A DNA stretch of 64,000 nt from Orychophragmus violaceus (lineage: Eukaryota; Streptophyta; Magnoliopsida; Brassicales; Brassicaceae): positions 57,754,580 through 57,818,579 of the forward strand of contig CM058230.1 of assembly GCA_030180135.1 (NCBI GenBank). The letters run 5' to 3'. The position numbers and the translations under genes were made by a program. The notes under the pieces were generated by a model. That model had not been told where the DNA came from. It made no database searches and worked only from the letters and a program-made list of their open reading frames with translations. Shown here one piece after another: positions 43,289 to 56,309 of this stretch. How positions within the stretch are numbered: the stretch's first letter is position 1; the number at the start of each line of letters is the position of its first letter.

Positions 43289-46200
43289 ATATACTATTCT
43301 TTGCTCGTCCGTTATCATGGCAAGAAGCCTCTCTTCTTCTTTTTTTCATCCTCACGGTTATAATTCCTCTCATCATATATGAGACAGTTTCCGTTGTACT
43401 CTTCATAATCTTCTGGTAGTGGCATCTCAGGCCATTTCGTAAGCGATCCACCATAACTTTCCAACTTTTTTGTATCCTTGTCAATGCTAGGTTTTTCTTT
43501 TGATCATCATTTAAAATCAAATTTGCATGATTAAAACAATGTTAACAATATTATATCTTCATGAAGTATTTGCATGTTTCACAAAAATTAAATAAAAAAC
43601 AAATATAAACAGTCAAAACAATCAATAATATTTTGGCAAAGATTTTTAGTACATATCAGGATTCCGACGATTTCTCCTTTCATCGATTAGAATGTCTTCT
43701 GTTAGATATTCTCATGTTGAATTCCACACAACCAAAGGATGGGAAATACTATCTGTTATTAACATCTGAACAAAATAATCCAGAAGATAATTTCCATTGG
43801 CCCATTCACTTGCTTCCTCTATTGCTAGAATAAATTTGTTTTCATCATCTAGCAATCCCTGAGCATCACAAGCATCTTTAAAAGTAGGATAGACAATACC
43901 TTCGAATGTCCTTATATCCTCATAGCATTCCGGGCCTTTAACATAGTTCAGAAGTATTCTTAAATAATACAACTCACTGCATGCTATACTCACATGGGAA
44001 ATCCTACCAATCACAGCACCAAGCTTTCTCTGCCTTGATTTCCATGATCTCTCTTTTGATACCCATATAAACTTAGTTGGGAATTGAGAATAAGTGATAT
44101 CCTTTGCAAGATTAGGACATTTCCTACATGCAACCATCCAAGTGATAAACATAGATTGAATAGCAGTCGTTTTGATAAGCAGAGTCTCAATGGGTTCAAA
44201 TTCATCAAAGTAGACAATCTGCTGGTTTGGAAGATGAAAACCAAGCTTCTCAACAGCTACAGTATAGTAATGTGTAGGGAACGCAAATATACGCCATGTT
44301 TCTTCGTGTGGTGAAAGATATCTAGCAATCAAAGAGTGTGAAGAAATGTATTAAAATGTTATGATAAATGTTATACAAATAATAAATAGTGTGCAAACAA
44401 ACGTGTCTTAAACCTACAGTTGTAGTAGTGCTCAATTTTGTCAGTAACACCATCTTCATTCTCTTTTTCAATAGTAGCCGCAATATAATCAGGACCTTTA
44501 TGAATGTATTTAAACAAATACTTAATGGCTCGCGATTGGACACACCACTCGACATTAATATGTGCACGATATTGAAGCATGAGTTCCTTGTTATATGGAA
44601 CAACATATCCATTTTCAAGTTGAAATTTTCCCGTTTCAACAAACCTTTTATCATCTCTACGTCTGTAGCAAGGAAAACCATAGTATCAATTGTCGTTCTA
44701 TTGTTTACCGGCTTGGATACTTCTTCGAACATCTTTCGTTTACCATACAAATATTACTCTTGTTTGCATTTCCACATGGACCATGCATCATGCATTCTGA
44801 CACTGATGCGTATAAGTTTGGTTGTGTAACCTTGTCTGGTATTTCTGCACAATAATCTTATCTATGTCTTATGTTGTTGGGAATTTGCAACTTTTCTCCA
44901 TAAATAGTAGAATATGAGCATGCGGCAATCCTCTTTTTGAAACTCAATCGTGTACATTGTTGTAATATAAGAACAAACAAATTTAATTTTCAACTTTTCA
45001 TTCTACCACGCTTGAAGGTATATAACCAAATATCTAAATATACTATGATGAGAAGGTAAATAATGAGAAAGTAAAATATACACCTCCAGCAGTCTTGTCA
45101 AAGACACCTCCTCCTTTTTTGGTCAATTCCATGATCAAACTGTCCAGTTTTGCTTTAAGATTCGACAAATGATATCTGGTCTATCCTCGATGGTCAATCT
45201 AGATTTCTCGAGGAACTTGGTTATCTCCGGCCACTTAGGGTTGCATGTAAAAGTAACTAAAAGGTCAGGAAAATCTAAGTATTTGCATATAGTCATTGCA
45301 TCCAAATAATGCTGATGCATATACCTAAAACCACCTGTAAAACTTGATGGAATAAATATGTGTTGACCTTGTTTTAGAAGATTACCTTCTGTCTCAACCA
45401 TTTTTTTTATTTTTTCGTAGTTTTCTAATTGAAGTTTCTTCTGGTTTTTCCACACATAACGCAACCGGTTGGATTCAGTCATCGATATACGTCAACCAAA
45501 AACTGTTGAAACAATCTTTCACATCTGTTTATTGAAGGAGCCTCGCCCACTCTTTCACAAATTCTATACGCAAAAAATTCACGGATAGAAATAACTTTCC
45601 TCTTCCTTCCAGCATCATCTGTCAAACCTATAAGAATTTGTAATCTTAAACCATCCTCTCCGTATTGAAACATAATTGGATACTGAAGAGGCAAGTAGGC
45701 TGGATGAAGTTCACTAATCCTATGAAATCCGCCATCATTTGTCTCCAATATAATGTCCCTTGTCTCCATGTTACAAACAAAATCTCCGGGAATAAGTGCA
45801 GCCACTTCATCTTTTGTTGGCATATTGTGAGTCATTGCATCTTTTCTCTACTTTCCATGGATCTGAGACGGAAACCGGTATCTTGGGTAACATCAAATCT
45901 ATCTCTGGCTGTTCTCAATGAGGCCACATAAGGATTAACCTCATCTAACATATTCTTCAAGATTTTGATAACTTGAATCCTCAATTTTGTTACATCCTTG
46001 TCGTTATCTCCCCTATAAAAAAATATATTACGAAAAAATTATAAACAACCTTATGAAGAATAGACAATTAGCATTTATCAAAAATAATAAACTCTTACCC
46101 GTATGATGAATTCTATTAGTAATTTCATTTAACGTATCATAAATGTATAGCTGGAAAAACTTAGGACACTCTCCAACGTTTGGGAAGAGAGCACCAATTC

Positions 46201-47680
46201 TATGATAATTTTGGCCATGCATCTTGAAAACATATGGTCTAAGTCCATCGTTGACGGTATGATCAATCTTCCCTCCAAGTGAGGTGAACGCGAACATCAT
46301 ATTATAAGCACGAATAAATTCCCGAAAATGTTTGGAAAATTCACTACCATTCAGAAGTAATTCCAATAACTCCATTGGAGGATTCCTGAGCTTTGGTAGA
46401 ACGATTTTTCCTTTCTTACAACACATTGTAAAATCTGGCTGCATTTGTCTATTTCTCTTTCATATTCGTTCTCCATACCACATGTATGTTCCACATTATT
46501 GACACTTATAAGATGTATCTCCATCGTCAAAGTAACCTATTAATAATTTGTAAATGATGTTTTAAAAGATGTGTGTTGTTATAAGATATGTGAAGAAACT
46601 AAAATATTAAAACATACCAGTCATATCATCTAAAGCATCTTGGGTATTTACTTCATTTTCTATGTGATGAGATGCATCAGCCATATCCTCTTCAATTGAA
46701 TCTACATCACTTGCATTATCTTCATCATCAGATTCACTTACATCGGCATACATGTTTGTGAAAGCTGAAATAGAATTTTGGCAATATAGTTATACAAATT
46801 TAATACTAATACAAATTGTCACCTCCATCATAGTAACTTACAATTGAATATTTATTATAACAATGAACACCTTGAGGATGGTAATTAATCTCAGTTATAG
46901 GGGGAACATTAGACGGATTTTCATACACATTTACTGATGTTGGACCAAATGTGATTGGCTTTTCTCTTTTCCTTTTCTTTGAGATGAATTAGCTTACAAT
47001 TCCATGCAGAAAGTATACAGTTAGTGCAATGGTTTAATTGTGGATGATTTTTGTATTAGAGTAATCTTGATGCAAAACCTAATGTAACTACTAACTCCAT
47101 GGTTTGTAACAATATGGAATTTGAGCTACCACTTGTGCATTCCAAACTCTTTCTTCCTGTTTAATTTACCAAAATAAACAACTCTTCCTCAAAAATTGCC
47201 GTATCAAATATTGAAATTCTATTAAAAAGGCAAGCAAATAAACAGTACCACGACTTTGGCGTGATTTCTGTGAGAAACATTTTCATTTGAAACATGTGTT
47301 CTTCGAGTAAGAATATTGGTAATATCGCGCATCTGAGTGATAGATCCAATGTCATTCTCGCTCGGACCATTTGTGATATTTGAACATGCCCTCGAAGATT
47401 TGACTGAGGGTATACCTACTGTTTAAATCAAGTATAATTATATCAATGAATCATCCCATTGTAAGAAATGTGAAGGTATTTTATATTGAAGCCAAACCTT
47501 TGTGAAGAGGAGGTGATATCGGTTTGTTCAGGCACCTTCTTCCACCTTGCACCAAATCGTATAAATGGTTATCATATAATGTTTAGAAAACAATTGATAT
47601 AATTTAAATAACTCACGTTTCTGTAATGGAGGTGACACGAAATCATCTTCTTTATCAGAATCGGTACAACCTCTTTTCAT
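43289..47680 (-). pseudogene. Helitron RepHel gene, N-terminal and Rep part
   Basis: Minus strand, start MKRGCTDSDKEDDFVSPPLQ at 47680. It includes a zinc-finger-like part (YKCQ.CGTYMWYGERI, about 46500), the N-terminal domain (46444-46080), and the Helitron-like N domain (FTGGFRYMHQHYLDAMTICK, FTCNPKWPEI at 45370-45220). The Rep HUH motif RGLPHAHILLF (about 44930) is preceded by a one-base loss. Next are ECMMHGPCGNANKSNIC (44780), a KYLFKYIHKGPDYIA motif with the Rep tyrosines (44530), and the linker to the helicase ending TDEQRIVYET at the Copia-C site. Several introns, stops (for example at 45838 and 45480) and frame changes exist. An intact protein would nick and copy the element by rolling-circle replication. 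Confidence 0.9.
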
Positions 47681-48243
47681 GGTATTTTGAGAATATCTTG
47701 GTAATCTCAAATATAATTCTGAAATATTCAAACAATCATATTATGAATGATATCGCACTCTTGGTGAATAATCCAAACCAAGTAGGTTCAATTATAATTT
47801 TAAAAATCTGTTGCGGGTTTGACTCCACCAAATCTTTTTAATTGTGCATTTGGGATTTGAATATAATATTTGGTTTCCTTAGATAACTAATAATTATTGA
47901 TTGAATTATGATACAGAGTATTTGAATATTAATTACATTGTTAATTAAGGAATAAAAATATTTTGATTAAAGCGTTGTATCGATGGTTCTTAATAATAAA
48001 AATATTTATAACATCCAAACACAATGGTACAAAAACACATGCAAACATTTGGATTTTTTTTGTAAAGTATGAAAAATCATAAAACGGGTCATATACAGAA
48101 TATGTCACTTATAGTTGTGAAGATGATTTTTTCTCATTTGTTGAGTAATAATTTAATTGAACCGAGAAGACAATTGAATGAGTAATATTGGTTAAATAAC
48201 AACCATAATCAAATTTTTATATGGATTACTATGTAGAAAATTT

Positions 48244-48835
48244 TATTCTATTAAGAAGAATCCAGAAAACAAAAGTAAATAACTAAATGGACAAATAAAG
48301 AAAAAACAATCATTTTATTATTCAAATATGCTTTCGTAATGCAAGCATAAAAATATACAAATGTGAACTCTAAAGAACATACAAAACAATATCTACTATA
48401 TATTATCTTTCTCTTGAATACTTCATTGACTTCGTATACTTTAATCTTCTTTCTGTGAGAAATTTAACATACACCGATTGGTGAGTAGTTATCTAGCAAA
48501 TAAAGATTATAGACACGAACCATACAAAACAAAACAAAAATATTCTATTAAGAAGAATCCAGAAAATAAAAGTAAAAGATTAAATGGACAGATATAATCA
48601 TTTTATTATTCAAATATGCTTTCGTAATGCAACAATAAAAGTATACAAATGTGAACTCTAAAGAACATACAAAACAATATTTGTTATATATTATCCTTCT
48701 CTTGAATACTTCATTGACTTCGTGGTTAATCTTCTTTCTGTGTGAAATTTAACCAACACCGATTGGTGAGTAATTATCTAACAAATAAAGATTAGTGACA
48801 CGGACCCTACAAAATGAAAAATATTTTTAAAAAAA
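48244..48835. repeat. 297-bp direct tandem duplication
   Basis: TATTCTATTAAGAAGAATCC starts at 48244 and again at 48541. Both units run through ATGCTTTCGTAATGCAA and CTTGAATACTTCATTGACTT, and they are similar along their length with small differences. Confidence 0.85.
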
Positions 48836-48860
48836 AATTATAATAAATAGCTGATACATA

Positions 48861-49300
48861 CATATCGTTTGGCTTCATATGAAACCAAGCTGCAAATTCA
48901 TACCAAGCCAAAAAAAATGATTCGAACAATGTAAGATCTACAGAAATGGATACCTATCGTTTGGCTTGGTTTGAAATATAGCTGCCAATTCATCAAAACC
49001 ACAAAATAATTACTACAATGTAAATTGTAAGAAATAGTTACATATCGTTTGGCTTTGTATGTTACATATCTGCAAAATGATCAAAACCACATAACAAAAT
49101 TATAAGCATGTTTATTGTAAGTTATATAGTTACCTATCGTTTGACTTGGCATGTTACATACCTGTAAAATGATCAAAACCACGTAACAAAATTATAAGCA
49201 TGTTAATTGTAAGTGATATAGTTACCTATTGTTTTGCTTAGTATGTTACCTATTGTTTTGCTTAGTATGTTACCTATTGTTTTGCTTAGTATGTTACATA
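48861..49300. repeat. 92-bp tandem repeats ending in three 24-bp repeats
   Basis: Units with the core CCTATCGTTTGGCTTNGTAT start at about 48861, 48953, 49041, 49133 and 49225 (period 88-92). The last unit has its first 24 bp, CCTATTGTTTTGCTTAGTAT plus GTTA, repeated three times in a row (49225-49296). Confidence 0.88.
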
Positions 49301-49749
49301 CCTGCAAAATCATCAAAAAGAAACAAAATTAGAACAATATTAATTTGCAAACAAAAGAAATTCTTCGAGATGTGGATGTTATGAGTCTGGTAGAGGCTTT
49401 ATTTATAAGGATCATCATATTTTGGGTTGCACTAAGTTTTTGAAATCTTCTATTAGAAGATTAGTATATTCTTTGAGATATTTCTTTTTCAAATTTGATA
49501 ATTATTGTCGATACTTATTAGTTGCTAAATTTTAGGTTGGACTTTAGTTTGAATTTCAAAAGTAAAGAAATAAAATATGAAATAAATAAAAGTGTAATCT
49601 AAATTTATGGGAAGAAGTTAAGATTACAATTCGAAAATTTAGGAAACAACATTTAATTTTTTAATTTGATTAATTGTCTTATTTTGTTCTTTTAAATCAA
49701 AAACTTTCCTAAACAAATTTTGAATTATTTTTAATGTAAAAATGCTCTC

Positions 49750-49808
49750 GACCAATCAAAACATTTTATTATATCATGTCATCAATGACATCATAGTTTT
49801 GATTGGTC
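49750..49808. repeat. 13-bp perfect inverted repeat near the Helitron 5' end
   Basis: GACCAATCAAAAC (49750-49762) and GTTTTGATTGGTC (49796-49808) can form a stem with a 33-base loop, which itself holds TGTCATCAATGACA. It lies about 57 bp inside the inferred Helitron start. Confidence 0.8.
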
Positions 49809-49825
49809 AAGAATGGTCCACATCA

Positions 49826-49865
49826 TCGAATTCATAATTCGACTTCACAAATAATATATAGTAGA
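49826..49865 (-). other. Inferred 5' terminus of the RepHel Helitron
   Basis: On the minus strand the sequence begins TCTACTATATATTATTTGTG at 49865, preceded by A. Helitrons start with TC and insert between A and T, and Arabidopsis families often start TCTACTATAT. It has the right orientation and distance for the RepHel gene. The matching 3' end (CTRR with a hairpin) was not found left of the RPA-like gene. Confidence 0.6.
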
Positions 49866-51911
49866 TAAAATAATATAAATTACCTATATTAACTCACCTA
49901 TATTTTTAATTTCCATATTTGCTTAACATAAATCACTGCATTTAAATATTTTTGTAATCATTCATTTATAATATCTTCAAATGACCAATTTTAAAATATA
50001 TTCAAATGTTAATTCTATTAAATAGAGACTCGAAATAACGGCTATAGTTATTGATATTTCATATAACAACCATTGTATATTTAAGAAATCTCTAACACCA
50101 TATAATTATTCATAAAAAAATTAACAACGTATATATTTTTCCTATATTGACGCTTTAAAGGTTAATTTCCAAATATTCTATGTATTTAGTTTTTTTTTTA
50201 ATTTCTGTTAAAAGTATCCGATAATCATATTTTGGTCAGCGAAAAAAAAAATCATATTTTGGTCATGAAATTTTAAATTGTATTTTGGGAATTGAAGTTA
50301 GATGTATTAAATTCAGACTATTTTATTATTTTTCTTATTTTGTTGAATTTTTGACGTTGTTGGTTTGTTAGGTTGATCTTTTAATTTAAACCAATCATTA
50401 GATATTATATACTTATACAATGAGTTGTGTTTAAAACTCAAATCATTTATGCCCATTTTTATTATATTAGTTACTAAACTCCACATTATATATTACTACA
50501 ATATAAGTGGAATCATAACACATCAATTCTACTTTAACTTTTCAGCTTCTTATATATGTAGCTCTTAACACACAATTTTTTAGGTGTCCAATTTCTCATT
50601 GCATATTATTATAATTTTATTAAAAATATTAAATAATGATAAGATTATAATTTGACCAATGCTAAAGAAGAGCGGATATATTTTTATTATATGTTATTTT
50701 TAAAAAATTACATTTATTTTTTATATTTTATGTTTGTGAATAAATTATTAAAATATTTCTATACATTTTAAAGGTGAATATGATGATGATTAAGTGCTTC
50801 CAATAAATTATTGATCAAGTAATTTTGTTGGGTATCATAATGTTTTATTATATTTTAATAATTAGTGTTTTTTTAATGGCTGTGGTCAGAAATATAAAAA
50901 TCAAATTATGATCTTATATTGTAAATTTGGAATGAAATTTTTTTATTAACATGCATAGGTTAGAAACTATGATTTCGAACGAAATTAATAAAATATGTAT
51001 AATTTTTTGAACTATTTGCTTTTATTAATCAAATCAAGCTATATTTTACTTAATGTTTTCTTTCTAAACATGTAAAGGGACTATATACTCAAATTAACAA
51101 TTGGAAATTATTTTAAAAAATATACATCCGATAATTTAACTAATAATATCATTGTAGAAAAAATCATTCGAGTTTAACTTTTGTTAGTATATGATTATTT
51201 AAATAGTATTAGAAAAATATATCCGATCTATGTTTAATTTAACAAATCTTTTTATAATTTAAATATATATATAATTATTTTTTCATGAATAATTATTTGA
51301 TGTCAAATTGATAAAATTAATGTCACATAATGTTCATCTAACTTATATATTTTGTTATGTTAACGGATCTTCAGTGTATAATACCTCTAAATTTTGGTCA
51401 TTTTAGTAACGAATTGAATGGTTTCTTCTTGCATATTCAAGATTTCGTAAAAGTACCAAATTTCAAAAATAATAATATAATTGTGTGACTAATCAACAAA
51501 TAATTTTAAATTCGTTCACGTCTTTGAAAATAACACAAATGAGATTATATAGTTACATGAGCTTATAATTTATAATATTATATAATTCGAAAAACGTAAT
51601 AACCACTAAAAACGTATAATTTAACAGACACAGTATTGCAAATAGAACTATGCATGCATATTTGAAAATTTAGTATTACGTACGTTTTAAAAAAACAAAT
51701 TGGACATAGTAATTTAAACTAAATTCATATTAATTTCATGCAAATGCATATGTATGGGGTTTTCATAACTATATTATTATTTTTTTAAAATTCAAATTTG
51801 ATTTAATTCGATTAATTTTCCGTATAAACATCAAATATACATTTCTTTGGTACCAATGATTAAAAATGATATATATATTGAGGGTATTTGATTTATTTAT
51901 ATCACTTTTTA
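49866..51911. other. AT-rich stretch without recognised features
   Basis: More than 2 kb, very AT-rich, with many short homopolymer and TATA-like runs. No coding region, LTR or terminal repeat was recognised. It may hold the unseen 5' end of the plus-strand Helitron that ends at 56035. Confidence 0.5.
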
Positions 51912-54900
51912 ATGGAAATGATATATTTTGATTTTAAAATCTCATTAATCTCTCATTTTCTAATTGTAAGCTCACAAAAAAAAAGACAGTTATTAATTGT
52001 AAGCTCAACAAACGTATTATATATGTTAAATTATTTTTGATATAAAGTGTTCCAAATGACACAAAAGATATGAAATGATACAAAATGGTATTTCTGATAA
52101 TTGTTAAATGTCAAAAATACAAATGTCTAGAAACATAATATTTGTAGCAGAGTTAGCTTTTAAACATTTTAACATCTAAAATTATTAATTATAATTTTTA
52201 AATGACCCGGATATTGAATCGGACTGAGTTCCGGGTGACAAGGTCATTGGGTTAACCGTTGGTCGACTGCGGATCATAAATAAATGATATTTTATATATA
52301 ATTATGTATATACATAAATATGAGACTATTCAATATTTTTAATAATAATTCATTGTAATATTTTAATTATTATAAAATATATTCACGTTAGTGGATAATG
52401 AAATAATACACCATTTGCATTCTTCTAACTATGACCTAAATTGTTAAGAAAATATGAATTAAGAAAATTTTAACCACATAACCAATTTAAAAACATGCAT
52501 TAAGAAAAATCAATTTGTCAAGGATACAAAAAAGTAAGAAATTTTTATATATCCGTAACTTTATAAAAAGAGAAAAAATAAATTAAATTATCGTAAACAG
52601 TAGTTATAACGAGAAAACTATCAATGATTAAAGTAAAATAATGATGGATCACAATTAATATATTTTACCAAATACTAATAGAGATGAAACGTTTCGCTGA
52701 AAAAAGTTCGAATAATATTTCAACTACTATAACCCTATATTTTATCGTAATCAAACATTCTCTTTCGTTTAAAAGGTTTAAAAAGTTCAGTAACCGGGTT
52801 AATCAGTTCACATTTTTTATGGCAATGATATATCGTGATTTTTAAAACCTCATTAATCTCTCATTTCCAATTGTAAGCTAAAAAAAGAAGATAATTATTA
52901 ATTTTAAGCTCAACAAACGTGTCATATATGTTAAATTACTTTTGATATTATGTTCCAAATGACACAAAAGATATGAAAGGATACAAAATGGTGTTTGTGA
53001 TTATTGTTAAATGTTAAAATGCAACTGTCTAGGAACATAATGTTTGTAGGAGAGTTAGCAAACAAACATGTTAACATCTAAAATTATAAATTATAATTTT
53101 AAACTGACCCGGACATCGGACCGGACTGAATTCCATGTCACAAGGTCATTAGGTCAACCGTTGGTCGACTCTGAATCATAAATAAATGATATTTTATATA
53201 TAATTATGTATATACATAAATATATTGCTGAGACTATTCACTCTTTTTAATAATAATTCCTTATAATATTTTAATTATTATAAAATATATTCATGTTAAT
53301 GGATTATGAAATAATACACCATTTGCATTTCTCTAACTATGACCTAAATTGTTAAGAATATGAATTTAGAAATTTTTAACACACATCAACAATTTAAAAA
53401 ACATGCATTAAGAAAAATCAATTTGGCAAGGGCTTAAAAAAGTAAGAAATTTTCATATATCCGTAACTTTACAAAAAAAAAAAAAAAAAATCTTAAACAG
53501 TAGTTATAACGAGTAAACTATCAATAATAAAAGTAAAATAAAGATGGATCGCAATTAATATATATTACCAAATACTAATAGAGATGACCCGTTTCGCTGA
53601 AAAAAGTTTGAATAATATTTCAGCTACTATAACCCTATATTTTATAGTAATCAAACATTCAATTTCGTTTAAAAGGTTTAAAAAGTTCAGTAACCAGGTT
53701 AAATTGTTCACATTTTTTATGGAAATGATATATCGTGATTTTTAAAACCTCATCAGTCTCTCATTTCCAGTTGTAAGCTCAACAAAAAAGATATTTATTA
53801 ATTTTAAGCTCAACAAACGTGTTATATATGTTAAATTATTTTTGATATTTTCTTCAAAATGAGACAAAAGATATGAAAGGATACAAAATGGTATTTGTGA
53901 TTATTGTTAAATGTTAGAACGCAATTGTCTAGAAACATAATGTTTGTAGGAGAGATAGCAAACAAACATATTAAAATCTAATATTATAATAATTATAATT
54001 TTAAACTGAGCCAGACATCGGACCGGACTGAGTTTTGGGTCACAAGGTCATTGGGTCAACCGTTGGTCAACTCTGAATCATAAATAAATGATATTTTATA
54101 TATAATTATGTATATGCATAAATATATTGCTGAGACTATTCAATCTTTTTAATAATAATTCATTATAATATTTTAATTATTATAAAATATATTCACGTTA
54201 GCGAATCATGAAATAATACACCATTTGCATTCTTCTAACTATGATCTAAATTGTTAAGAAAATATGAATTTAGAAATTTTGAACCACTTCAACAATTTAA
54301 AAACATGCATTAAGAAAAATCAATTTGTCAACGATTCGAAAAAAGTAAGAATTTTTCATATATCCGTAACTCTAGAAAAAGAGAAAAATTAAACTAAATT
54401 TTCTCTAACAATAGTTTTAACGAGTAAACTCTCAATGATGAAAGTAAAATAAAGACGGATCACAATTATTATATTTTACCAAATACTAATAGAGATGACA
54501 CGTTTCGCTGGAAAAAGTTCGAATAATATTTCAACTACTATAACTCTATATTTTATCGTAATCACACATTCTCTTTCATTTAAAAGGTTAAAAATTTTAG
54601 TAACCGGGTTAATCGGTTCACATTTTTATAGAAATGATATATCTTGATTTTTAAAATCTTATTAATCTCTCATTTTCCAATTGTAAGCTCAACAAAAAAG
54701 ATAATTATTAATTTTAATCTCAACAAACGTGTTATATATGTTAAATTATTTTTGATATTGTGTTCCAAATGACACAAAGATATGAAAGGATACAAAATGG
54801 TGTTTGTGATTATTGTTAAATGTCAAATTGCAACTGTCTAGAAACATAATGTTTGTAGGAGAGTTAGCAAACAAACATGTTAACATCTAAAATTATAAAT

Positions 54901-55534
54901 TATACTTTTTAAACTGACTCGGACATCGAACCGGACTGGGTTCCGGGTCACAAGGTCATTGGATCTACCGTTGGTCGACTGCGGATCATAAATAAATGAT
55001 ATTTTATATATAATTATGTATATACATAAATATATTGATGAGACTATTCAATCTTTTTAATAATAATTTATTATAATATTTTAATTATTATAAAATATAT
55101 TTATGTTAGTGGATCATATAATAATACACCATTTGCATTCTTCTAACTATGACTTAAATTGTTAAATAAATATGAATTTATAATTTTTTAACCACATCAA
55201 CAACTTAAAAAACATGCATTAATAAAAATCAATTCGTCAACTATTCAAAAAAAGAAACAAATTTTCATATATCTGTAAATTTAGAAAAAGAGAAAAATTA
55301 AATTAAATTTTCTTAAACAGTAGTTATAACGAGCAAACTGTCAATTCAATGATGAAAGTAAAACAAAGACGGATCACTATTAATATATTTTATCAACTAC
55401 TAATAGAGATGACCCATTTTGCTAAAAAAACTTTGAATAGTATTTCAACTACTATAACCCTATATTTTATCGTAATCAAACATTCTCTTTCGTTTAAAAG
55501 GTACAAAAAGTTCAGTAATCGGGTTAATCGGTTC
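51912..55534. repeat. Four-copy tandem array of about 0.9-kb units
   Basis: Units start at about 51912, 52819, 53719 and 54628 (lengths about 907, 900, 909, 907). Each begins ATGGAAATGATATAT, has TCATTAATCTCTCATTT, a GC-richer island (CCGGACATCGGACCGGACTG, CAAGGTCATTGGGTCAACCG), then AATAAATGATATTTTATATA and a tail TTTAAAAAGTTCAGTAACCG. The island repeats at a period of 902-908. Units differ by small substitutions and indels and none codes for protein. The array probably lies within the Helitron ending at 56035. Confidence 0.92.
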
Positions 55535-56007
55535 GACCGGTTCATCGAGTCACAAATAAACCGCAAGTTTTTCGGGTTTTGTGGGTTTATAACTTAACGA
55601 TTTTTGCATATGACCCGACCTGAGATGTCTAGCAAGTCGTCGGGTTTACCAGTCCGACCACGGGTCTGGGTCAGGTTTCAAAACAAAAATTATAACTTCA
55701 TTGGTGGAAAAAGAGGAGTCTTAAATGAGCCCGGAAAATTCTTAATATACAAATATGAAACCAAAAATATGTCAAAAATAATGAATGTTTATCTTCGGTT
55801 TTAATTTTTTCATACATACAATGCTATTATGTGTTTTCGTATGTGTACATAATTATTATTTTATGCATCCGAATGTAACAATTCCGATTTGCATATAAAA
55901 TGATGAATAATTTATACTATCTCGACAAAAAAAAAAACTTAAACTACGTATTGTTTTGCCATTAAACGTAAAAAATATACATAAATTAACTAACAAACAT
56001 AATAATG
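55535..56007 (+). other. Non-coding tail between the array and the Helitron terminus
   Basis: It begins with a GC-richer run (GACCGGTTCATCGAGTC, GACCCGACCTGAGATG, AGTCCGACCACGGGTCTGG), then becomes AT-rich. Short open frames here are not gene-like. Confidence 0.5.
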
Positions 56008-56035
56008 TCCGCACATGTGCGGATCAATCATCTAG
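56008..56035 (+). other. Helitron 3' terminus (hairpin plus CTAG)
   Basis: TCCGCACATGTGCGGA (56008-56023) is a perfect 16-base palindrome, followed after 8 bases by CTAG (56032-56035) and then T. A GC-rich hairpin shortly before CTRR with a T next to it is the diagnostic 3' end of Helitrons. It shows a plus-strand, probably non-autonomous Helitron covering sequence to the left; its 5' TC end was not pinned down. Confidence 0.88.
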
Positions 56036-56309
56036 TATAACTCATATAAGTATCTATACATGTACATATAGCATATGAAGTACCATAGGATTCAAGAAAA
56101 GTGAATATTTTGTCCCAAAAAAGAAAGAAAGAGGAATAGTGGATGATTATTAATTTGGTTAGTTACCTGATAAGTGATAACAATATAGTTTTTAACTATG
56201 GAGTGCAAATTCTCTTGGAAATTTGACGTATCAGCTAATCGGAAAACTGCTCTTGAAAAAATAGTTAAATACAATTAAACAAGCATATGTGCTTCACTTC
56301 TCAGCAGTG

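Larger units (their letters stand above)
47681..49855 (-). other. Helitron 5' non-coding region with direct repeats
   Basis: AT-rich sequence between the inferred Helitron 5' terminus and the RepHel start. No coding capacity was recognised. It carries the three repeat blocks listed separately (48244-48835, 48861-49300, 49750-49808). Confidence 0.5.

Noticed and set aside
48391..48415. Plus-strand Helitron start TCTACTATATATTATC
   Set aside because: It looks like a terminus, but it lies inside the 297-bp duplication, whose other copy has TTTGTTATATATTA; it is probably chance.
49866..51911. Small open frames in the AT-rich stretch
   Set aside because: Short, low-complexity and without motifs; expected by chance.
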